The notes below the pieces were generated by a model. That model saw only the letters and a program-made list of their open reading frames with translations. It did no database searches and was not told the origin of the DNA. Of a DNA stretch of 64,000 nucleotides, positions 8,741 to 17,785 are shown piece by piece. Within the stretch, counting starts at the first letter, position 1, and every line of letters begins with the position of its first letter. This DNA is from Paenibacillus sp. FSL M7-0420. GTDB lineage: Bacteria; Bacillota; Bacilli; Paenibacillales; Paenibacillaceae. A program made the translations under genes and the position numbers. The stretch covers positions 186,001-250,000 of the forward strand of contig NZ_JBBOCJ010000001.1 in NCBI RefSeq assembly GCF_038002345.1, in the 5' to 3' direction.

Positions 8741-9174
8741 GTTCCACACATGGAGCCTTTCCCTGAAGAACAGAGAAGCAGCGGGCCATGTCTTATCGGT
8801 ATATTAATCCCCCGCCGTCTGTGAGCAAGACGGGTGTCGTTATTCCTTGTTATTTCCAGCAGCCGTGTGGCGAGAATAATCCTTCCAATACGACAAAAGC
8901 CCTACCTCTCTTTTGTCCTTGCGGCTCCGTGGCCGCGCCAGTGTGAATCGGAATGCTATGTTCGAATTTAATCTCATAAAAGGGATAAGTACTGCAAGAA
9001 AACGTAAGATATTGTGTCCAAACCGCCGATAATATAGAGAAGTGATTCATCGGCCTGACATCTTCTTGATGGGGATAAACATACTCGAAAACAAATATTA
9101 TTTTATTATAGCACGGGAATTATAAATACGCAAGAGTATATTGGGCTGAGGCCCGGGCAGGAATGAGGGGACAG
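8741..9174. other. Gene-free leader region upstream of the HD-GYP gene
   Basis: No convincing gene is seen. The interval has small hairpins (CCGTCT with AGACGG near 8817-8835; GCGGC with GCCGC near 8920-8936), then turns AT-rich from about 9070. I looked for a second GEMM riboswitch here and found no GCAAA...GACGCAAAG signature on either strand. The promoter of the HD-GYP gene probably lies in the AT-rich part. Confidence 0.4.
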
Positions 9175-10710
9175 ATGGAACTATACAGAATTTTTTTGAA
9201 GCAACAGATCCGGAACTATATCTTCGGTTCAGCTGTAGCGGTACTCGCGGTCGGGAGTCTGCTTATGCTATCTTCCCTGGAGATCAGCCGGGTTGAATAT
9301 TACCGCCTCTTACTGGTGCTTGTTTGTTCTTTTGTAATAATGGCGTCTATAGAGATTACTGTCTTTCTCAGACAGATCAGGCCCATACGGGCTGCGCTCG
9401 TTCAGGAGAATGCTGCGCTATCGATGCTGGAAGAAGCATATCTGCACACGCACCTGCTGCCCAAACGGGCTATACAGCGGATTATGGGCCCGCATCTGCT
9501 CGGATTATCCGTTCCGGCTCTGCTGCTGTCGGTGTGGATGATCCATTCTGGCTGGGTCACGTTTCCGTACTTCTATCTGATTCTGGCGATGTGCTGCGCA
9601 GTGCTTGTGGCTTGTATGCATTCCCTCATTGAATTCTTCCTGACCTGCACCTCCATTATTCCGCTGATCAAGGAATTCAGGAACCGTGCGCTGGAGCAGT
9701 ACGGTGTGGATTTTTCCCTGGAGGGCCATGTGTTCGTGCCGATACGCCCCAAATTCCTGGTGAGCTGTATGCTGATCGGTACCTTTCCGCTGTTCCTGTT
9801 TATTATGGCCACGCATATCCGTATGAACGGTGAGGGGGACTCGATAGTCGTCGTCGGACTTCAGAGCTATTGGGCCTGGGCGGGGATGGTGCTGCTGATC
9901 GGCACGCTGTTCTCCTCCATTGCGGCCTGGCTGCTGACGAACAGTGTGCAGCATCCGATCCATGAGCTGTATCAGGCGATGAACCAGGTGAAGGACGGGA
10001 ATCTGGTCCAGGTGCAGGATGAGTACTCCGATGAGTTCTCGAAGCTGGTGGCAGGCTTTAACATGATGGTCCGGGGGCTGCAGGCGCGAGAGCAGCAGAG
10101 CCGCCAGCTGCTGGACAGCTACTTCTCCACCCTTGCCGTGGCGCTGGACGCCCGCGATTCCTATACGGCAGGACACTCGCTCCGTGTAGCGGAGTATTCG
10201 GTGATTATCGGACAGCTGGCCGGACTGAGGGGGCAGGAGCTGGATGATCTGCGCAAGTCAGCGCTGCTGCATGATATTGGTAAGATCGGGGTGAGAGACA
10301 GCATCCTGTTCAAGGAAGAAGCCTTAACGGATGAGGAATTCCTCCAGATTCAGAGTCATACTGTGCTGGGAGAGAATATTCTGCGGCAGATTGAACCGGC
10401 GGACAAAATGGCACCCTATCTGGGTGGCGTCCGCTCGCATCATGAGCGTTATGACGGCCGGGGCTACCCTGATGGTCTTGCCGGCAGGGAGATCCCGCTG
10501 CACGGCCGGATTATCGCGGTAGCGGATGCTTATGATGCGATGACGTCCGACCGGCCTTACCGGAAAGGGATGGACCACGAACGGGCGCTGGGTATTCTGG
10601 AGCAGGGCAGGGGCAGCCAGTGGGACCCTGAATTCGCCGGATTGTTCCTGGGGTACTTCGGCCGGAAGCCGGAAGCCCGTAAGGGTACTCAGCCTGTTCA
10701 GGCCGGATAA
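9175..10710 (+). CDS. HD-GYP domain c-di-GMP phosphodiesterase, membrane-bound with HAMP
   Basis: A 511-residue protein with several transmembrane helices in its first 260 residues, a HAMP domain (from about SVQHPIHELYQAMNQVKDG) and a C-terminal HD-GYP domain. The domain has all key motifs: HDIGKIG near residue 365, HHERYDGRGYP near 421 with its GYP, and DAYDAMTSDRPYR. HD-GYP enzymes hydrolyse c-di-GMP to pGpG or GMP with a bi- or tri-metal centre. It lies 2 kb downstream of the c-di-GMP riboswitch and adhesin, on the same strand but behind terminators, so it is a separate unit that could tune the same signal. The ATG at 9175 has GAGGGGACAG before it and is preferred over an ATG 12 bases earlier. 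Confidence 0.92.
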   Translation: MELYRIFLKQQIRNYIFGSAVAVLAVGSLLMLSSLEISRVEYYRLLLVLVCSFVIMASIEITVFLRQIRPIRAALVQENAALSMLEEAYLHTHLLPKRAIQRIMGPHLLGLSVPALLLSVWMIHSGWVTFPYFYLILAMCCAVLVACMHSLIEFFLTCTSIIPLIKEFRNRALEQYGVDFSLEGHVFVPIRPKFLVSCMLIGTFPLFLFIMATHIRMNGEGDSIVVVGLQSYWAWAGMVLLIGTLFSSIAAWLLTNSVQHPIHELYQAMNQVKDGNLVQVQDEYSDEFSKLVAGFNMMVRGLQAREQQSRQLLDSYFSTLAVALDARDSYTAGHSLRVAEYSVIIGQLAGLRGQELDDLRKSALLHDIGKIGVRDSILFKEEALTDEEFLQIQSHTVLGENILRQIEPADKMAPYLGGVRSHHERYDGRGYPDGLAGREIPLHGRIIAVADAYDAMTSDRPYRKGMDHERALGILEQGRGSQWDPEFAGLFLGYFGRKPEARKGTQPVQAG

Positions 10711-10744
10711 TACGCTAGTTGAAGGCATTATCCTTATATTCCTT

Positions 10745-10790
10745 GCCGAAGCGGATACTATCCAGTTTATGGGGGTTCCGCTTCGGCTTT
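10745..10790 (+). terminator. Terminator after the HD-GYP gene
   Basis: GCCGAAGCGG pairs with CCGCTTCGGC across a 23-base loop, followed by TTT. The T run is short. Confidence 0.65.
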
Positions 10791-10844
10791 GCGTGCCTAT
10801 TTTGTGAACTGCCCATGAAATGCGACAATTAACGACTACATTCA

Positions 10845-10873
10845 TTGAAGGATTGAAGGCGGACCGTTATAAT
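10845..10873 (+). promoter_or_regulatory. Sigma-A promoter of the eetA-eetB-ecf operon
   Basis: TTGAAG (10845-10850) and TATAAT (10868-10873) are separated by exactly 17 bases, and transcription should start near 10880. The first start codon, with AAGGGAG ahead of it, is at 10915, so the leader is short. Confidence 0.75.
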
Positions 10874-10914
10874 TATTAAGTCTGGATTTTAATTAAAAAA
10901 TAAGGGAGATTTCT

Positions 10915-11304
10915 ATGAAACGCGCAGATGTGCTGCTGATTTCTATCGTTCTGATTGCTGCGCTCGCTTTTCTCGTGCCAAGATGGTTGTCTAACGATGC
11001 TGATAAAGGTGGGCCAGGCAAAGAACTCAAGGCCAATATAACGGTAGATGGTAAGTTATTCAAAACGATAACCCTTACCAAAGAAGAGCAGACTATTGAG
11101 GTCCGCACCGAACGGGGCTATAACATTCTGAAGGTGCATGATTACGGGGTCGAGATGTTTGATGCGGATTGTCCCGATAAGGTATGCCTCGGCTTCGGAT
11201 TCATCACGCTGCCCAAGCAGACCATTGTCTGCCTTCCGCACCGGGTATTGGTTGAGATTGCAAGTGCGGCCGGGGAGGATGAAGTAGATGGCTATGTCCA
11301 GTAG
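10915..11304 (+). CDS. eetA: NusG domain II protein, EetA-like
   Basis: A 129-residue protein with an N-terminal membrane anchor (VLLISIVLIAALAFLVP) and an exported NusG_II domain. The conserved core has GYNILKVHDYGVEMFDADCPDKVC and ends with TIVCLPHRVLVEI, with two of the usual cysteines visible. In Listeria and many Firmicutes this family (EetA) sits beside a Gx-type membrane protein (EetB) in the flavin-based extracellular electron transfer locus, where it is thought to help pass electrons across the membrane. Here it is the first gene of an operon and overlaps the EetB-like gene by 17 bases. The EET role is inferred from family and context. Confidence 0.72.
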   Translation: MKRADVLLISIVLIAALAFLVPRWLSNDADKGGPGKELKANITVDGKLFKTITLTKEEQTIEVRTERGYNILKVHDYGVEMFDADCPDKVCLGFGFITLPKQTIVCLPHRVLVEIASAAGEDEVDGYVQ

Positions 11305-11851
11305 TGAATCGGCTACAGCGCTGAAGCGGACGGTAATTATTGCTATATTCGCTGCCGTTGCTGTGGTGCTGAGTATTGTGGAGGCACAGATCCCGCTGGC
11401 CGGAGTGGGGCTGATGCCCGGGGCGAAGCTCGGCTTCGCCAATATTATGATTTTGACCTGTATTTACTTTTTGCGCGGACGCGATGTTCTGGTTCTGGTG
11501 ATCCTGAAGACACTGCTGACCGCCTTCCTGCTCGGCACGCTGTCCAGCCTGCTGTTCAGCTTGTTCGGCTCCCTGTTCAGCTTCATTGTGATGTTCGCGC
11601 TGGTGAAGCTCGGCCGCAGAAAGTTCAGTGTTATCGGCATCAGCATTGCGGGCGGCTTGGCTCATAATACGGGACAGCTGCTGGCAGCCTCGTTCGTATT
11701 CAATTCAACGAGTATTTTCTATTACCTGCCGGTTCTGCTGATTACCGGTATTATTACGGGCATTGCTGTCGGCTTCGCCGTCCGGTATGTGGTTGACTCG
11801 CTATCCAAAATATCCTTGTTTGAAGAGTTCCTGAACGGACCGGGTCACTAG
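11288..11851 (+). CDS. eetB: Gx transporter family protein, EetB-like
   Basis: A 187-residue polytopic membrane protein of the Gx family, often annotated as heptaprenyl diphosphate synthase component I and related to ECF S-components. The signature LVKLGRRKFSVIGISIAGGLAHNTGQLLAA and the early LMPGAKLGFANIMILTCIYFLRG are characteristic; about six hydrophobic segments are present. It is followed at once by two ECF ATPases and an EcfT protein, so it could be the substrate-binding subunit of that transporter or, as in EET loci, part of the electron-transfer path. GGGGAGGA lies at good spacing before the ATG. The transported substrate cannot be told from sequence. Confidence 0.75.
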   Translation: MAMSSSESATALKRTVIIAIFAAVAVVLSIVEAQIPLAGVGLMPGAKLGFANIMILTCIYFLRGRDVLVLVILKTLLTAFLLGTLSSLLFSLFGSLFSFIVMFALVKLGRRKFSVIGISIAGGLAHNTGQLLAASFVFNSTSIFYYLPVLLITGIITGIAVGFAVRYVVDSLSKISLFEEFLNGPGH

Positions 11852-11870
11852 CTGCGGAAGGATGAGTAAC

Positions 11871-12737
11871 ATGAATCAAGCGTACAACGATAGAACAGCC
11901 GGTGAAAAGCCAGCGGTGATTGCCCTTGAGGGCGTATCCTTCGGCTATGACCCGGAGCATCCGATTCTTCATGATATCAACGTAACGGTCCCGCAGGGCC
12001 AATGGGTGAGCATTGTCGGGCCTAACGGCTGCGGCAAATCGACCCTGGTCAAGCTGCTGAATGCGCTGCTTCCGAAGAGCGCCGGTCATATCTCAGTCTG
12101 CGGGCATACGCTGCAGGAAGAGACGGTCCAGTCCATCCGGCAATGCATCGGAATGGTCTTTCAGAACCCTGATAACCAGTTCATCGGGCAGACGGTGGAA
12201 GAGGATATTCTCTTCGGCCTGGAGGGTCTGTGCTTATCGTACGAAGAGATGAAGCAGCGGCTTGAATTCTATACCGGGAAGCTCGGGATAGGCCATCTGC
12301 TGTCCAAGCATCCCGGAGAACTGTCGGGCGGGCAGAAGCAGCGGGTGGCCATCGCCTCGATTCTCGCCATGAAGCCAGGCATCGTCATCTTCGACGAGGC
12401 CTCTTCTATGTTGGACGAAGGCAGCCGCGATGAGCTGATGGGGATTCTGCGGGATATGCAGGCCGAGGGCAGTTACACCATTGTGCTGATTACTCATGAT
12501 GCCGATGAGATTCTGGCTTCGGACCGGGTGCTTGCGCTGCACGGGGGGAGCATCGCGGCGGATGTATCACCTGCGGAGCTGTTCCGTGATGCAGAGCTGC
12601 TGGAGAAGTGTCATTTGCGGGAGCCTTATACTTGGCAGCTTGCCCGTGAACTGGAGAGCCGGGGAATTAAGGTGGATGTACCCGCCAGCGAAAAGGAGCT
12701 TATAGATACACTATGGCTATACAACTACAGCAAGTAA
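11871..12737 (+). CDS. ecfA1: ECF transporter ATPase A1-type
   Basis: A 288-residue ABC ATPase of the energy-coupling factor type. It has Walker A GPNGCGKST, Q-loop VFQNPDNQF (typical of EcfA), signature LSGGQKQR, Walker B IVIFDEASSMLDEGS and switch histidine in LITHDADE. It would pair with the next protein and EcfT to drive a vitamin or cofactor transporter. The ATG at 11871 has GGAAGG nine bases upstream; an in-frame ATG at 11862 directly touches that ribosome site and is unlikely to be used. The 3' end overlaps ecfA2 by 25 bases, implying translational coupling. Confidence 0.9.
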   Translation: MNQAYNDRTAGEKPAVIALEGVSFGYDPEHPILHDINVTVPQGQWVSIVGPNGCGKSTLVKLLNALLPKSAGHISVCGHTLQEETVQSIRQCIGMVFQNPDNQFIGQTVEEDILFGLEGLCLSYEEMKQRLEFYTGKLGIGHLLSKHPGELSGGQKQRVAIASILAMKPGIVIFDEASSMLDEGSRDELMGILRDMQAEGSYTIVLITHDADEILASDRVLALHGGSIAADVSPAELFRDAELLEKCHLREPYTWQLARELESRGIKVDVPASEKELIDTLWLYNYSK

Positions 12738-13621
12738 GCTACACGTATGCTGACCGCAGTATGTGGAAGCAGACGGCGCTGCACGGGATTAATCTGGAGA
12801 TTGCCGAGGGTTCGCTGACCGGAATTGCCGGAGCCACCGGCTCGGGCAAATCGACACTGCTCCAGCTGTTCAATGGCATTCTTAAGCCGACAGAAGGCAC
12901 GGTGCAGGTGCTGGATGTAACGATAACTGCAGGGGAGAAATCACCGAGGCTGCTTCCGCTGCGGCGGAGGGTAGGCCTCGTCTTTCAATTCCCGGAGCAG
13001 CAGATGTTCGAAGATACGGTGGAGAAGGATCTCTGCTTCGGGCCGCTGAACTTCGGGGTCAGCCTGGAGGAGGCCAAGGAGCGGGCGCGCAAGTCGATGA
13101 CGGATATGGGACTGGATCTGGCGCTGCTGGAGCGCAATCCCTTCCGGCTCAGCGGAGGACAGATGCGCAAGGCAGCCATCGCCTCCGTGCTGGCGATGGA
13201 CCCGGACATTGTGGTGCTGGATGAGCCGACAGCCACCCTGGACCCGGTAAGCCGCGCCGAGCTGATCGCGCTCCTGGAGCGGCTGTGCCGCGAGCAGGGC
13301 CGGACGATCATCATCGTAACGCACCGGATGGATGAACTGCTGCCTTATGCCGACAACTGGGTCCTGCTTAAGGATGGGGAACTCGCCTTCCAGGGCAGCG
13401 GACCAGAGCTGGCCGCCGATCCGGCGATTCTGGAGCGCTGCGGACTGCGGGTTCCGCAGTCTCTGCGGTACTGGCAGGCTGCCGCCGAGCGCTTCGGCCT
13501 TAGCGGCGAGCAGCCGCTTCTTACAGCGGAGGGCCTCGCCGGGCGGCTTGCCGCCTTGCTTGAAGAGCGCCGCACGCTGAATGCCTCCGGCAGGGAAGAA
13601 ATGGGGAATGGCCATGAATGA
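12713..13621 (+). CDS. ecfA2: ECF transporter ATPase A2-type
   Basis: A 302-residue ABC ATPase with Walker A GATGSGKST, Q-loop LVFQFPEQQMFEDTV (the EQQ/FEDTV pattern typical of EcfA2), signature RLSGGQMRKAAIAS, Walker B IVVLDEPTATLDP and switch histidine in VTHRMDE. It should form a heterodimer with the upstream ATPase. The C-terminal extension of about 70 residues is usual in the family. It overlaps the upstream ATPase gene by 25 bases and the EcfT gene by about 14. In most Bacillales the shared ECF module sits near ribosomal protein genes; this copy sits with a dedicated Gx protein instead. Confidence 0.9.
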   Translation: MAIQLQQVSYTYADRSMWKQTALHGINLEIAEGSLTGIAGATGSGKSTLLQLFNGILKPTEGTVQVLDVTITAGEKSPRLLPLRRRVGLVFQFPEQQMFEDTVEKDLCFGPLNFGVSLEEAKERARKSMTDMGLDLALLERNPFRLSGGQMRKAAIASVLAMDPDIVVLDEPTATLDPVSRAELIALLERLCREQGRTIIIVTHRMDELLPYADNWVLLKDGELAFQGSGPELAADPAILERCGLRVPQSLRYWQAAAERFGLSGEQPLLTAEGLAGRLAALLEERRTLNASGREEMGNGHE

Positions 13622-14405
13622 GCGGCTGCTGCTGGGACGCAGCATTGATACGGGCTCCTGGGTCCATAAGCTGGATGCCCGGTCAAAAATCACCGGGATG
13701 CTGCTCTATGTAGCCATCATCCTGCTGTCTACTTCGTGGATATCAATCGGGCTGGTCGCGGTCTTCTCCATCGTGGTGATGGCGACGACCCGCATTCCAC
13801 TGAAATATTTCATCAAGGCTGCGAAGCCTTTGCGTTATCTGATGTTGTTCATCTTCATCGTACAGGCGCTGTCCGTGAAGGAAGGGGAGGTGCTGTGGTC
13901 CCTGGGCTCGTTCTCGCTGCATGCGGGCGGCCTGCGGATGGGGGCTTTCTCGGTGATCCGCATGCTGTTCCTGCTGACCTTCACCGCGCTGCTGACCTTC
14001 ACGACAACGCCCGCCAAGCTAAACCAGGGGCTGGAGGGAGTGCTGGCCCCGCTGAAGAAGCTCAGGCTGTCACCCGACCGGATTACGCTGATGATCAGCC
14101 TCGCGCTGCGCTTCATTCCGACGATTCTGGATGAGGCGCAGATTATTCTGAAGGCGCAGGCCTCGCGCGGAGCCGATCTGAAGGAACTGCCGCTGAAGGA
14201 GAAGGCGCGGATGCTTGTCTCGCTGCTGGTCCCGGTTATCGCCAGTGCGTTCCGGCGCGCCCAGGACCTGATCTATTCCATGGAAGCCCGGGGCTTCCGC
14301 ATGGATGCGCCGCGCAGCCGGTATCACCGGCTCAGGTGGGGCACGGCGGATACGCTTTTTGTTGCTATGTTCGTTGTACTGGGAGTTGCAGTTGCATTAT
14401 TGTAA
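13608..14405 (+). CDS. ecfT: ECF transporter transmembrane subunit EcfT
   Basis: The membrane coupling subunit of an ECF transporter. Hydrophobic helices occupy the first half. The cytoplasmic coupling helices carry both short Arg motifs of the family: ASRGADLKELPLKEKARML and SMEARGFRMDAPRSRYH. The N-terminus has the family phrase LDARSKI. It closes the eetA-eetB-ecfA1-ecfA2-ecfT series. Two in-frame ATGs (13608 and 13614) follow GGGGAA inside the end of ecfA2; either could be the start. By analogy with FmnA of Listeria, this module may move flavin cofactor to outside enzymes, but no flavin-specific feature can be seen. Confidence 0.88.
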   Translation: MAMNERLLLGRSIDTGSWVHKLDARSKITGMLLYVAIILLSTSWISIGLVAVFSIVVMATTRIPLKYFIKAAKPLRYLMLFIFIVQALSVKEGEVLWSLGSFSLHAGGLRMGAFSVIRMLFLLTFTALLTFTTTPAKLNQGLEGVLAPLKKLRLSPDRITLMISLALRFIPTILDEAQIILKAQASRGADLKELPLKEKARMLVSLLVPVIASAFRRAQDLIYSMEARGFRMDAPRSRYHRLRWGTADTLFVAMFVVLGVAVALL

Positions 14406-14426
14406 GACATTTAGGGGGATACGGGA

Positions 14427-16352
14427 ATGGCACGTTATTTTAATGGTAAAGAAGTAGAGTTACTGGCGCCTGCGGGAACCTTCGAGATCTTCAAGGCGGT
14501 CATTGAATCGAAGTGTGATGCGGTGTATTTCGGCGGTCCGGTGCTGAACATGAGAATGATGCGCAAGGGCTACAACTTAAGTCATGAAGAGATTATCGAA
14601 GCCCTGAATATCGCCCATAGTATGGACAAAAAAGTATATATCACGGTCAATAATCTGTTCAGCGAAGAGGATGTGGAGGAGGCCAGAGCGTACCTGCGCT
14701 TCCTGGACACGGCCCGCCCGGACGCGCTGATCGTGCAGGATATGGCGGTGCTGGAATTGATCCGCGAGATGGGGCTGAATCTGCCGGTTCACGCGTCTGT
14801 CATGATGAATGTGCATAATCTGGAGATGATCCACGCACTGAAGGAGCTGGGCGTCAGCCGGGTGGTTACCTCGCGGGAGATGGATCTGCAGACCGCGAAG
14901 CTGCTGGGCGCAAGAAGCGGCATGGAGCTGGAGTATTTCATCCATGGCGATATGTGCTCTGTCCACGGGGCGAACTGTTATTTCAGCTCCCAGGTGTTCG
15001 GGATGAGCAGCAACCGGGGCAAATGCATGAAGCCTTGCCGCTGGGATTACCGGATTAAGCGTGACGGCTACGTCTTCCCTGCGGAATATCCGCTGGCAGT
15101 GAAGGATATGTTCATGTATGAGCATCTTCCGGAGCTGATTGAATCCGCTATTACTTCCTTCAAAATCGAAGGCCGTATGCGCGACCAAGACTTCATGGTG
15201 ATGCTGTCCAACAGCTATGGCGATGCGATTGACCGCTATATCGATGATCCGCTGGGCTTCGACCGGACCAAGGATTCCAAGGCGCTGTATAACAACCGCA
15301 AGCGTGATTTCTCCACGGCATATGCTTTTGGCAAACCGGGACTGTCGAATATCAACCGCCGTTATGAGGGAACAGGCAAGTTCTACAGCACCGGCAAAGT
15401 ATTCAGTACGCCGACTGCGGAGCGTGAGCTGTCTGCCGAGCGGGTGAAGGAGCTGCGCGGGCGAATGGCTGAAGACAGACGCAATACCCTCAACAAGCCT
15501 GAGCTGGCAGTGCGTGTGAATAATATGGAGCAGGCGTGTCTCGTACTGGAGATGGGAGTAGACAGCCTCTACCTGCCAGGCGATGTGTTTGAGCCGGACC
15601 GTCCTTTTACGAAGCAGGATATTAAGGAGCTTGGAGCGGTAAAAGGTCATACCAAGTTATACCTGGGCCTGCCGCGGATGATGAACGAGCTGCATTTCGA
15701 CCAGTATGATCATCTGCTGAACGGAGAACGGCTGCCGATTGACGGACTGATCATTACGAACCTGGGGGCGATCCGCCGTTACCGTGGCACCGGTTACCCG
15801 ATGATGGGTGATGCTAATCTGAATGTCTACAACCATCTGTCAGCCGGACTGTATGCCGGACTGGGCCTGACGAAGCTGACCGTTTCGCCGGAGATGACGC
15901 TGGAGCATTTCGCCTCCTTCACCTCACGCAGCGACTTGCCGCTGGAGGTTGTGGTGCACGGAACGCCTGCGCTGATGTATATGGAGCATGATCTGTTCGA
16001 GAATACAGAGGTGATGGAGCCGATCGGTGAGGAAGACAACCAGTATGTCCGCAATGATGTGCTGGTGCTCAAGACCGACAAGGGCGAGAATCCGGTCTAC
16101 CGTGACCAATATGGCCGCTGCCATCTGCTGTTCGCCAAGGAGCTGTGTTATCTCCCGATGCTGGGTGAAATGAACGGCCTGGGGATTGCCAGCTTCCGGA
16201 TAGAAGGCGCGACCTATAGTATCAAGGAGCTGCGCACCATTATTGCTGCTTATCAGGCTGCGATGGATGGAACGAAGCCTGAGGATGATCTGCTGGGCGG
16301 GCTGAAGCCGGTCTATGCGGGGTACACCCTCGGTTCACTGCAGTTTAACTAA
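14427..16352 (+). CDS. Peptidase U32 family protein (probable RNA-modifying type)
   Basis: A 641-residue U32 protein. Residues about 10-290 form the conserved U32 barrel with LLAPAGTFEIFKAVIESKCDAVYFGG near the start and the family signature FIHGDMCSVHGANCY...NRGKCMKPCRWDY around residue 171-205, with four cysteines able to bind an Fe-S cluster. After about residue 370 a second U32-like barrel follows (LAVRVNNMEQACLVLEMGVDSLYLPG), so the protein is a tandem of two related halves. Relatives (RlhA, TrhP, UbiU/UbiV) perform prephenate- or Fe-S-dependent hydroxylation of RNA or quinone precursors rather than proteolysis. The gene starts 21 bases after ecfT, with GGGGGATACGGG before the ATG, so it is probably cotranscribed. 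Confidence 0.85.
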   Translation: MARYFNGKEVELLAPAGTFEIFKAVIESKCDAVYFGGPVLNMRMMRKGYNLSHEEIIEALNIAHSMDKKVYITVNNLFSEEDVEEARAYLRFLDTARPDALIVQDMAVLELIREMGLNLPVHASVMMNVHNLEMIHALKELGVSRVVTSREMDLQTAKLLGARSGMELEYFIHGDMCSVHGANCYFSSQVFGMSSNRGKCMKPCRWDYRIKRDGYVFPAEYPLAVKDMFMYEHLPELIESAITSFKIEGRMRDQDFMVMLSNSYGDAIDRYIDDPLGFDRTKDSKALYNNRKRDFSTAYAFGKPGLSNINRRYEGTGKFYSTGKVFSTPTAERELSAERVKELRGRMAEDRRNTLNKPELAVRVNNMEQACLVLEMGVDSLYLPGDVFEPDRPFTKQDIKELGAVKGHTKLYLGLPRMMNELHFDQYDHLLNGERLPIDGLIITNLGAIRRYRGTGYPMMGDANLNVYNHLSAGLYAGLGLTKLTVSPEMTLEHFASFTSRSDLPLEVVVHGTPALMYMEHDLFENTEVMEPIGEEDNQYVRNDVLVLKTDKGENPVYRDQYGRCHLLFAKELCYLPMLGEMNGLGIASFRIEGATYSIKELRTIIAAYQAAMDGTKPEDDLLGGLKPVYAGYTLGSLQFN

Positions 16353-16478
16353 TGCTAATAATTCAATTTTAAAATAACGCTGCGGCGAGTATAATAAGGG
16401 TATATGGCGCGATTATAAGTACCTTTTTTCACAAACTATCATCTTGAATCATCAGCAGTTGAAAGTGAGGGAAGCTTC

Positions 16479-17768
16479 ATGGAATTCGAACAGAGTAACT
16501 TCATTGGAAGAGAAGCGGTAGCTGCTAAAAGAAAGCAGTATTTCTACCCGTGCACCGCACATTTTTACCGGGATGCCCCGCAATTGGTACGCGGAAGCAT
16601 GCAGTATGTCTACGATGAGAATGGCAAGGAATACACCGACTTCTTCGCGGGAGTCTCAGTGGTTGCCTGCGGCCACTGTAATCCGGCTATTACTTCCCGT
16701 ACGATAGCACAGCTTCAGCAATTGCAGCACACTTCGCCCATCTACCTGACCCAGCCGAATGTAGATTTGGCGGAACGTCTGGAAGAAGTGCTGCCGGGCG
16801 CGCTGCGCCGGACATTCTTCGTCAACAGCGGCTCGGAGGCGAATGAAGGAGCGCTGCTGCTGGCGCGGATGCATACCGGCCGCAAAGGCTTTATTGCCCT
16901 GGAAGCCGGCCTGCATGGCCGGACCAACCTCACCATGAGTGTGACCGGGCTGCAAATGTGGAGAACCGATGCCTACCTGGATGAGGATGTGACGTTCATT
17001 AAGCGCCCGTATCATCCGGAATTGACGCTGGAGGAAGCGGCGGCGCAGTCCATCCAGAATCTGAAGGAGGTACTCGCTGCCCAAGGAGACACCATTGCCG
17101 CCATGATCGTGGAGCCGATTCAAGGGAACGGCGGGATCGTCATGCCTGCGCTGTCCTATTTCCGTGAGGTGAAGGCGCTGCTTGAGCAGTACGGTGTACT
17201 GCTGATTGACGACGAAATCCAGACCGGCTACGGCCGGAGCGGAGCTATGTTTGCGATGGAGCATTTCGGCGTCGTGCCGGACATTATCAGCATGGCCAAG
17301 GCGCTGGGGAACGGAGTACCGATCGCTGCCTTTTCCACGACGGATGAGATAGCGGCATCGCTGAACAAGCCTTCCGCCTCGACGTTCGGAGGGAATCCAG
17401 TCTCTGCGGCTACCGCGCTGGCGGTGCTGGACTACATCCGTGATGAGCGGCTGGCAGAACGTGCGGCTGAGCTGGGCGGCCAGTTGAAGCAAGGCTTGCT
17501 TGCTCTCCAGGAGCGTTACCCTGCGTTGATTACCGATGTACGGGGCAGCGGACTTATGCTGGGGGCCGAGCTGGCCGGTTCGGAGACTGAGGATGCCGCT
17601 GCTGTGACAGACTATGTGCTGGAAGAGCTGAAGGACCGCGGATACCTGATCGGCAAAAACGGCATAGGCCGCAACGTCCTCGCCTTCCAGCCGCCGCTTG
17701 TTGTGACTTCCGGGAATATTGATGCCCTGCTGGCTGCACTCCATGAAGTACTGCAAGCGATCCACTAA
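16479..17768 (+). CDS. Class III PLP-dependent aminotransferase
   Basis: A 429-residue fold-type I aminotransferase of the class III (ornithine/GABA/alanine-glyoxylate) group. It has FFVNSGSEANEGALLLAR for cofactor phosphate binding, MIVEPIQGNGGI, LLIDDEIQTGYGRSG with the cofactor-ring Asp, and IISMAKALGNGVP with the Schiff-base lysine near residue 274. It is full length. The amino donor and acceptor cannot be assigned; sequence phrases resemble the AGXT2-like and 4-aminobutyrate groups. It starts after an AGTGAGGGAAGCTTC leader and ends 17 bases before the UbiA-type gene, so the two may be cotranscribed. Confidence 0.88.
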   Translation: MEFEQSNFIGREAVAAKRKQYFYPCTAHFYRDAPQLVRGSMQYVYDENGKEYTDFFAGVSVVACGHCNPAITSRTIAQLQQLQHTSPIYLTQPNVDLAERLEEVLPGALRRTFFVNSGSEANEGALLLARMHTGRKGFIALEAGLHGRTNLTMSVTGLQMWRTDAYLDEDVTFIKRPYHPELTLEEAAAQSIQNLKEVLAAQGDTIAAMIVEPIQGNGGIVMPALSYFREVKALLEQYGVLLIDDEIQTGYGRSGAMFAMEHFGVVPDIISMAKALGNGVPIAAFSTTDEIAASLNKPSASTFGGNPVSAATALAVLDYIRDERLAERAAELGGQLKQGLLALQERYPALITDVRGSGLMLGAELAGSETEDAAAVTDYVLEELKDRGYLIGKNGIGRNVLAFQPPLVVTSGNIDALLAALHEVLQAIH

Positions 17769-17785
17769 GAAAGAGGCCTAACATT

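Noticed and set aside
8741..9174. Second c-di-GMP riboswitch before the HD-GYP gene
   Set aside because: No GCAAA or GACGCAAAG signature is present on either strand; only small hairpins are seen.
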